Part shown: positions 57,921-64,000 of the stretch, in pieces
Position numbering within the stretch: position 1 is the first letter of the stretch
Layout: each line of letters opens with the position of its first letter
Origin: Cryptomeria japonica
Lineage: Eukaryota; Streptophyta; Pinopsida; Cupressales; Cupressaceae
Direction: 5' to 3'
DNA length: 64,000 nucleotides
Assembly: GCF_030272615.1 (NCBI RefSeq)
Contig: NC_081414.1
Span: forward strand, 235,763,733 to 235,827,732
Notes under the pieces: generated by a model
Database searches by the model: none
What the model was told of the DNA's origin: nothing
What the model saw: only the letters and a program-made list of their open reading frames with translations
Made by a program: the position numbers and the translations under genes

Positions 57921-60192
57921 AATTTCGCTCTGGACCCTTTGGAAGAGTCAGGAGCGAAATTTGCATTCCTGGCCTAAATTCTTCTCATTTTGTGACCACG
58001 CTTGCTTAGATGCATGTCCAAGGATCCCTATAATCTCAACCAATACCAAGTTTGAGGTAAAATTGGAGCAAAATGGAGTTTTTAGGATTTCGCTCTGGAC
58101 CCTTTGGAAGGGTCAGGTGCTAAATTTGCATTTTAGGACAAATTCCATTATGTCTCTACTCCAAAATGCCTTCCAAGGCAGTCATATGCTATCCTTCTCC
58201 TCACCAAAGGCTAGGAATCCACAACTTGACCCTCATCATGAGCAAACTAGGTGAAATTGAGAATTTCGCTCTGGACCCTCTGGAAGGGTCAGGAGCGAAA
58301 TTCATTCTTAGCTCAAAATCCTTACCTCTTGGACCCAAAACTTACTCAAATGCATGATTGTGGCAATCTCCAAGTCCAATCCTCCTTGACCACTATCCTG
58401 GCTTAGCTCAAACTTGAAGGAAAAAAGGACATTTTGTGAATTTCGCCTTGGACCCTTTGGAAGGGTCAGGAGCGAAATTCAAGTCTTAGGCTTGATTCTT
58501 CATCTCCTTCACTTCACTTCACCTTGCAAGGCAAAGTAACACCATTCCATCCTCAACCACGCCCTAGGAAACAAAGTCCTGACCTCATACAAAGAAAAAA
58601 AACAGTTGATTTGAAGAATTTCGCTCTAGACCCTTTGGAAGGGTCGGGAGCGAAATTCATTCCTAGCTTGTCTTCCCTCACTCAATTCCATTCTTCTCAC
58701 CTTGTCTCCCCTTGATTCCCTCATTTGGATCCATCTCTCAATTTTGACAACATTTGCTTGATCCCTAGAAGGCCTGAAAGGGAAAATTCGCTCAAAATCA
58801 AGGCCAGGGATAGGACCTATCTAGGATTTCGCCCTAAACCCTTTGGAAGGGTTAGGAGCCAAATCCTTGTCCTAGCCCAAAACTTACACTTTTGGTGATC
58901 AAAAATTATTCAAGGGCAATCTAAAGAGCTTTTCTCACCTAGGCCTAGGCCTGACTTCACACAAATTTTGGAGAAAAAGATGGTTTTAGGGTTTTTCGCT
59001 TTGGACCCTTTGGAAGGGTCAGGAGCGAAAATCTTGTTTTAGGCTTATTCCTCCATCTTTCAACCTCAATCAACTTCAAAAGGGCAAGAACACCTCTCCT
59101 CACACTCATCCAAGCTATAAAAACTCAAAGTTTGACTTGACCTGCAGGGAAAATAGGTGATTTTAGAAATTTCGCTCTGGACACTTTGGAAGGGTCAGGA
59201 GCGAAATTCTTATTTTGCTCAATTCCTTCAAATTCCTGGATCACTAGCAACTCAAAGTCACTTTTAGGGACATCTCCTTCTTGAATTTACCTTAGCCCAC
59301 ACTTGATCTAGCACAGAGTTGAGAGAAAAGAGATGTTTTGAGAAAATTCGCTTTGGACCCTTCGGAAGGGTCATGAGCGAATTTCTCATTCTTGACTTGA
59401 TTTTTCATCCTTTCAATCTCATTCTTCATTACAAGATAAAATTTCATCGTTTTTCACCCAAGGAACAAAGTTTTAAGCCCAAGCAAGGTTGAAAAATAGG
59501 TTTGTAAGGAATTTCGCTCTGGACCCTTTGGAAGGGTTAGGAGTGAAATTCATGTTCTAGGCTAAAATCCTCCACATTCTTACATCCGAACACTTCAAAA
59601 CTAGAATGTAGGTCCAATCAAGGAAGGAAATGAGGTTTATGGGAAATTTCGCTTTGGAAGGGTCAGGAGCGAAATTTCCATTCTTGGACAAAATCTTCAC
59701 TTTTCAACGCTTTCAATCATCCCCCAAGGCAAGAACACATCAATCCACCTTCCAACATGCCTTAGAGACCAACACTTTAGCCAAAATTAGGAAGGAAATG
59801 AGGGTTATGAGGATTTTCACTCTGGACCCTTTGGAAGGGTCGGGAGCGAAAATCTTGATTTATCCAATTCTCTCTCAAACTTGATCAATTTCAAGGTCCT
59901 TTCAAACTCTATTCATCATTTAAGGCAAGATAGGAAGGTCAAATGGAAGATTTCGCTCTGGACCCTTTGGAAGGGTCAGGAGCGAAATTCACATTTAGGC
60001 TCAAATCTTGATTTCATTTCTCACATTTCTTCATCCAAACAAGTGTTTTGCCCTCAATAATGCCTGGGAATGAGTTAGTTCTAAGTTTGGGTCAAACTAG
60101 AATGTCTTATGGAGAATTTCGCTCTGGACCCTTTGGAAGGGTCAGGAGCGAAATTTGCTTTGGACCCTTTGGAAGGGTCAGGAGCGAAATTT
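57921..60192. repeat. Array of 15 conserved palindromes with diverged spacers
   Basis: Each unit has an approximately 40-bp palindrome: AATTTCGCTC, then TGGACCCTT, loop TGG, AAGGGTCA, then GGAGCGAAATT. Starts are near 57,921, 58,087, 58,262, 58,439, 58,617, 58,826, 58,992, 59,168, 59,344, 59,510, 59,643, 59,812, 59,950, 60,115 and 60,151. Most intervals are 166-178 bp. Spacers share only loose phrases (GGCAAG, CTTAGGC..AAATC) and are otherwise diverged. Copy 11 lacks part of the left arm, and copies 14 and 15 share an arm. The sequence is not a consistent ORF, although one frame gives a recurring NFALDPLEGSGAKF peptide. If transcribed, each unit would fold into a stem of about 18 bp. Confidence 0.95.
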
Positions 60193-60223
60193 GACATTTT
60201 GGTCTCTCCGTCAAGATTCATGT

Positions 60224-60277
60224 ATGGAATATAACATTTAAGTATAAGACATTCTTATACTTTAAGTTATATTCCAT
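60224..60277. repeat. AT-rich hairpin, 24-25-bp arms
   Basis: ATGGAATATAAC..AAGTATAAG, a 5-base loop ACATT, then the near-perfect inverse ending GTTATATTCCAT. It lies between the palindrome array and the central inverted repeat. Confidence 0.92.
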
Positions 60278-60290
60278 ATATACTGTCAGG

Positions 60291-60626
60291 ATGTTTGAGA
60301 GTGGTTTCGGACCTCCAGGATTTATAATGCAAAATCTAGTTTTTGGAGGATTCTTCAGTTTTCCAAACTTAGTCAAATTTCAGGATCAGGAAGACATTCC
60401 AGACTTCATCACTCACCAATTTGACCTAACTCAGACCTTCAAGGATGATACTCACTCACCAAGCAAGACACAATTAGCAACAAGAGCAAACCCAAGCCCT
60501 AAGGAAGACCCTCAAAGAAACCCTAATTCTGGGGCCTTGTGGACTCACCCTAGCTCAAGCAGAGCCTGCCATCCTAGTGATCCCCTGGCGACACTCAAAA
60601 TGCAAAGGTTAACAGACAAACCCTAA
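60291..60626 (+). other. Unsupported 111-codon ORF
   Basis: Opens MFESGFGPPGFIMQNL and ends Pro/Ser-rich. It reads antisense to what I interpret as the left-hand leader. No family recognised. Confidence 0.12.
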
Positions 60627-60659
60627 AAACCTAGAAAGCAAACCCTAGAAAGCAAAAAA

Positions 60660-60779
60660 GTAGGGGTCCCCATTTGTAATGGGGTGATGTGTGAATACGT
60701 CACAACACTGTGGCTCCACCATGCTGGTAGGTGTTGTGACATCTTCACACATCGCCCCATCGCAAATGGGGACCCCCAC
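60660..60779. repeat. Inverted repeat, 50-bp arms, joining two related leaders head to head
   Basis: Left arm 60,660-60,709 (GTAGGGGTCCCCATTTG..) and right arm 60,730-60,779 (..CAAATGGGGACCCCCAC) are about 90 percent complementary, with a loop of about 20 bp. Beyond the arms the two sides, read outward, keep some resemblance (ACTTTT.., TTTGC..TCTAGG or TTTGCC..CCTAG). This suggests two members of one sequence family placed head to head and not a simple hairpin. Confidence 0.9.
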
Positions 60780-61264
60780 TTTTCACTTTTTAAAGTAGAA
60801 GTTTTGCCTAGTTTCCTAGTGTTTGCCTTTGCCGATGAGAGGGTTTTTGAATTTTGAATAGGATCATGTGTTTAAAATGTCAAAATGTTAGAGTGATCTT
60901 GAGTTTTGCCTTAGTCTAAGTCTAGGGGTTGCCTTAGGGTTTTGATTTATTTTTGTCTAAGTGTTGAGCTTCTTGAGTGTTAACGTGTTTTAAACACGAA
61001 TATCAGTGATTTTAAAGTGCCAAGGTGTTTTCAGATCTTTTGGAGTTGTTTTCTCGCTCCCGAGGTATTATTTAAGTCAATTTCGCACTTTATCCCGATA
61101 ATTTCCTAGCGTTTCGCTCAATTTTTTTGTTGAATTTGCCTAAGTCCAGTCTGATTTTGAAGTTTCTAAGTGATTTTGAGTGGTTAAAATGCCAAATTCC
61201 TAAGGGAAATTCATATTCCAAGGGTTAAAAGGTCAAATTCCATGCTAGAGGTGCTTTTCCCCTC

Positions 61265-61900
61265 ATATTTGACACTACCCACCGCTTTCCCCCACTCAAA
61301 ATCCAGACTACACATGGGTTTCCCCTGAAATCCATACTGGCTATAATTTTCCACCACTGTTTATCCATGCCTGGGTCGTTTTTCCCCTGGAAGCATCAAA
61401 TTTGACTAAGTGTCAGGATTTTGTCCTGACTGCCTTTGTTTTTCCACCGGGAGTGCAGACTAGAGTGTGGACAAGAATGCAGATGAAGATGAGGAAGATT
61501 CCACGCCTGGGTCAATTTTCCACCAGGTATTTGTGACAAGTTAATGTGGATTTTTGTGCAGACTCTCAGTCCATACCCAAGTCGATTTTCCACTGAGAGC
61601 AATATGATGAATTTTGAGTCCGGATTTTTATCCAGACTAAGGTCATTTTTCCACCAAAGGGGTATTTTTGGGTGATGACTTAATTTTAAGTGGAGTTTTT
61701 CACTCCACACTCATATCGATTTTCCCCTAGCCCCATTTTGTGCACATTCGATGATTTTTTAGTCCAGATAGGGGTTGATTTTCTCCTAGAGGCAAATTTG
61801 TGCAAGTTTGATGAAATTTTGTCGGGCGAATTTCCCCCAAGAGCATTTTAATGATTTTTAATGAGTTTTTATTGGGATTTTTATCCCAACATGGGGCGAT
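61265..61900 (+). repeat. Array of small hairpins and GATTTTCCMC motifs
   Basis: Four stem-loops of the same design but different sequence: GTCAGGATTTTGTCCTGAC (61,412), GTCCGGAT/ATCCAGAC (61,618), GTGGAGT/ACTCCAC (61,690), TTGGGAT/ATCCCAA (61,872). Each has a T-rich loop and is followed by a TTTTTCCACC, GATTTTCCCCT or similar box. CTCTCAG/CTGAGAG (61,563-61,600) is a further inverted pair. The boxes recur at 63,700-63,930 (GGATTTCCACTCC, GGATTTCCACTGC, AAATTTCCACCAA). Confidence 0.75.
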
Positions 61901-61904
61901 TTTC

Positions 61905-62640
61905 CCTCGAGGTTTAATTTTGATCTAAATTTTGGAATATTTTAAATAAATTGACCCCAAATTTAATTGTTTTTACAAGTGTTGACGATTATTTAAAAAC
62001 TGAAAAACAATTATTTAATGACTTGCAATGTTTTAAAAAATTAAAAAAATATTATTTCCCAGGCAAGTTGATTTTCCCACAACAATTGTAAAAGAGCAAA
62101 AGTTTTATCCCACATTGCTTGTGTGGTGAAGTCTCAAGGTGAAAACATGTTTAAAGAGAGGTGACCAGCATTAAAATATCATTATATTTGTTGAGTGTGA
62201 TTGTTAAGTTGTTGATTTGGATGATTTTCTCTAGCTGGGCGATTTTGGTGAAGTGTCTACTTGACACATTTGGAGCTAAAAGTTAGTTTTATTGTTCATT
62301 CCAAGCTGGTCGATGTTTCTTGGCAGCCATTGGAGCAAGTTTGTGAGAGTAATTTTCAGATTTGGGAGGTGGCGCCATGGCTGAAGTTGGGCGATTTTAT
62401 TTGGGAGGCTGATTCCTCCATATCTTGATGAATTTTGGTGATTTTTTTTAGTGTTGAGGGGCTGCCATTATTTTCAGAACTTGCTGGGCACCATTGCTGG
62501 GAGTGATTTGACCTCCATTGTTGGCTGGGAACACGTTTTCAGAATTATTCTCCATTGCCCAGCTCATCCACACTTAAGGCGATTTTGGTTAAGGGCTGTT
62601 TGGAGGATTTTTCAGTGCATTTTCAGGGGCTGTCATTGTT
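61905..62640. other. AT-rich spacer between arrays
   Basis: A- and T-rich to about 62,050, then sequence with repeated GGGCGATTTT(G/A) and GCTGGGCGATTTTGG phrases (about 62,236, 62,390, 62,577). No gene recognised. Confidence 0.4.
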
Positions 62641-62644
62641 GTTA

Positions 62645-63545
62645 CAGTCTGAAACTCCGTAGTTGCAGGTTGTCTTCAGACTGATTTTCATTTCCAGCCA
62701 CTTGCCAACTTGGAAAATTTTACTTGGGTGTCATTTCTTATGAGTTTTTTGGGCATTTGGTGGAGCTTCCATTGCTGATCTAAGTCTGAAACTCCATTTT
62801 CAGATTGGTCTTCAGACTTAGATATTTTTTACCAGCCCTTTGTTTGTGCCCAGATTTGACAAACTTCACTTTCGGAAGGTGAAATCCATCAAATACAGGT
62901 GTTTCCTATGAATGCGACAAGTTTAAATGACTGATTTATTGAAGTTGCAGGTTGTCTTCAGACATTGGGCAGCCATTGTTGGACCCTGGAAGGGTGTCTT
63001 CAGACTTTAAGAACTAAAAATCAGACTTTTCCACACCCTTTTCCAAGCATTTTCAAAATTGTGGTATACTTATTAATTTTGATATGTTTCTGAGTATACC
63101 AGGTTGTCTTCGGACTGAAACTTCGTTTCCAACCACATAGTTGTGCCCAGATGTGACCATTTCTGAGTTTTGAAGGTCAAAATAATTCAAATGCAAGCAT
63201 GTGACAGGGCTGTGACCACTTCCAGCCATTGATATTCATCATTTTCAGAGTGTCTTCAGACTTTTTGGAGCCATTTTCAGACTTTTAGAGGGTGTATTCA
63301 GACTTAAGCATAAAAAAATCAGACTTCAATACACCATTTTGTGAGTATTTTCAGGCATTGGAGGGCATATTCAGACTTTGTCCTCAGAAAATCAGACTTT
63401 TATTACAACTTTGATATAAAAATCAGTCACTTTCTGAGTGTTTTCAGACCTCCAAGTGATATTTCTAGACCTGGACATTCATTTTTGGGCTCCAAGTACT
63501 TGATTTTCTGAGTTTACATGGGTGTCTTCAGACTTAGCAATTATG
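62645..63545 (+). repeat. Array of TGTCTTCAGACTT motifs
   Basis: At least eleven variants of (G)TCTTCAGACTT occur, near 62,671, 62,811, 62,955, 62,998, 63,107, 63,251, 63,273, 63,297, 63,370, 63,445 and 63,530. The inverse partner GTCTGAAA occurs at about 62,648 and 62,787. Spacing is irregular (20-150 bp). Confidence 0.8.
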
Positions 63546-63972
63546 ATCAGACTTATTCCAAGTCTGAAAATCAGTTTTTCTTAAGGAAAATCTTCCAGAC
63601 TTTAATCCGGACCTTCATATTTTCCAGACTTGGTGTTACAATTTTCTAAGATTACCTATCACATGCTGGGACAAATGTCAGGAACAAAGTCTTGATGGTG
63701 TCCGGATTTCCACTCCATGGAATGGTGATCCAGTCAACACAAGATTTTTAAGGACAATGAGTCTGGATGAGGGTTGGATTTCCACTGCAGGGTGGAATTA
63801 CAAAGGAAGGAAGTTGTCCAGATAGGCATCAAATTTCCACCAAGTGAAGAATGGACAAGGATAATGTGGATGGTTTTGAGGAATGATCAGTCCATATGCA
63901 GATGAATTTCCCACCAAGGTTGAAGTTAAGTTTATCATACTAGTGTTTGATTCAATGCTTATTTGTTTTGCA

Positions 63973-64000
63973 GGACTGTTATGAGGAAAGGAAGCATGAT
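63973..64000 (+). other. Splice-acceptor-like TTTGTTTTGCAG at the window end
   Basis: Exactly the 12-mer found on the minus strand at about 57,790. The distance from the central inverted repeat is about 3.2 kb, compared with about 2.9 kb on the other side. A downstream exon would start GACTGTTATGAGG and run past the window. Confidence 0.4.

Noticed and set aside
58166-59884. ORFs with the recurring peptide NFALDPLEGSGAKF
   Set aside because: The peptide is just one frame of the palindrome. Stops and frame changes between copies rule out a continuous protein.
57921-60192. CRISPR-like look of the palindrome array (constant repeat, variable spacer)
   Set aside because: Plant nuclear context, spacers of 95-135 bp that share faint ancestry, overlapping last copies, and no cas genes. 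The resemblance is superficial.

Overview
This is nuclear DNA from a seed plant, very probably one with a large repeat-bloated genome; a gymnosperm is my best guess. The reasons are wall-to-wall transposon remains from nearly every plant superfamily, AT-rich DNA with intron-type splice signals, plant-type LTRs with initiator-Met tRNA primer sites (TGGTATCAGAGC type), and almost no ordinary genes. The species is not determined. No plastid, mitochondrial or bacterial gene organisation is visible.

Layout. 0-7 kb: a decayed minus-strand Ty1/copia element with gag, protease, integrase, reverse transcriptase, RNase H, a 3' LTR and a long GC-rich leader. 7-15.9 kb: mostly unannotatable DNA with a Ty3/gypsy reverse-transcriptase relic and a 185-bp duplication. 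15.9-25.3 kb: a CACTA (En/Spm) transposon with a multi-exon TNP2 transposase pseudogene, then a second multi-exon gene that includes an open SET-domain-like exon and a TnpA-like exon, then short subterminal-type repeats. 27-32.3 kb: a graveyard of gypsy, hAT and LINE relics. 32.5-32.95 kb: a CpG-rich repeat. 34.2-41.5 kb: two LTRs of one family in inverted orientation around a primer site and a gag-like region, one LTR split by a roughly 3-kb insertion. 41.5-43.5 kb: a compound microsatellite containing a solo LTR with a 5-bp target duplication. 47.9 kb: a short exon resembling the start of the MED15 KIX domain, the only candidate host-gene sequence. 49.8-50.4 kb: a second solo LTR with target duplication. 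51.65-56.08 kb: a structurally complete non-autonomous copia element with two 563-bp LTRs, target duplication, PBS, gag, protease and an unknown acidic ORF in place of integrase and reverse transcriptase.

The most unusual part is 56-64 kb. It contains 15 copies of a roughly 40-bp palindrome at mostly 166-178 bp intervals. The spacers have diverged while the palindrome persists, and several copies change both arms in a matching way. Next come a 24-bp-arm hairpin, a 50-bp-arm inverted repeat that joins two related sequences head to head, and two further arrays of short inverted or repeated motifs. Both outward-facing halves end in the same 12-bp splice-acceptor-like sequence. I read this as two divergent, unusually structured leaders of a large LTR-retroelement family, or a transcribed hairpin-array locus.

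Most coding sequences here are broken and do not act together as a host pathway. The working relationships are within elements: LTR promoter, primer site and gag in the retroelements, and transposase plus accessory protein in the CACTA element. Exon and repeat borders were read by eye and may be off by a few bases.
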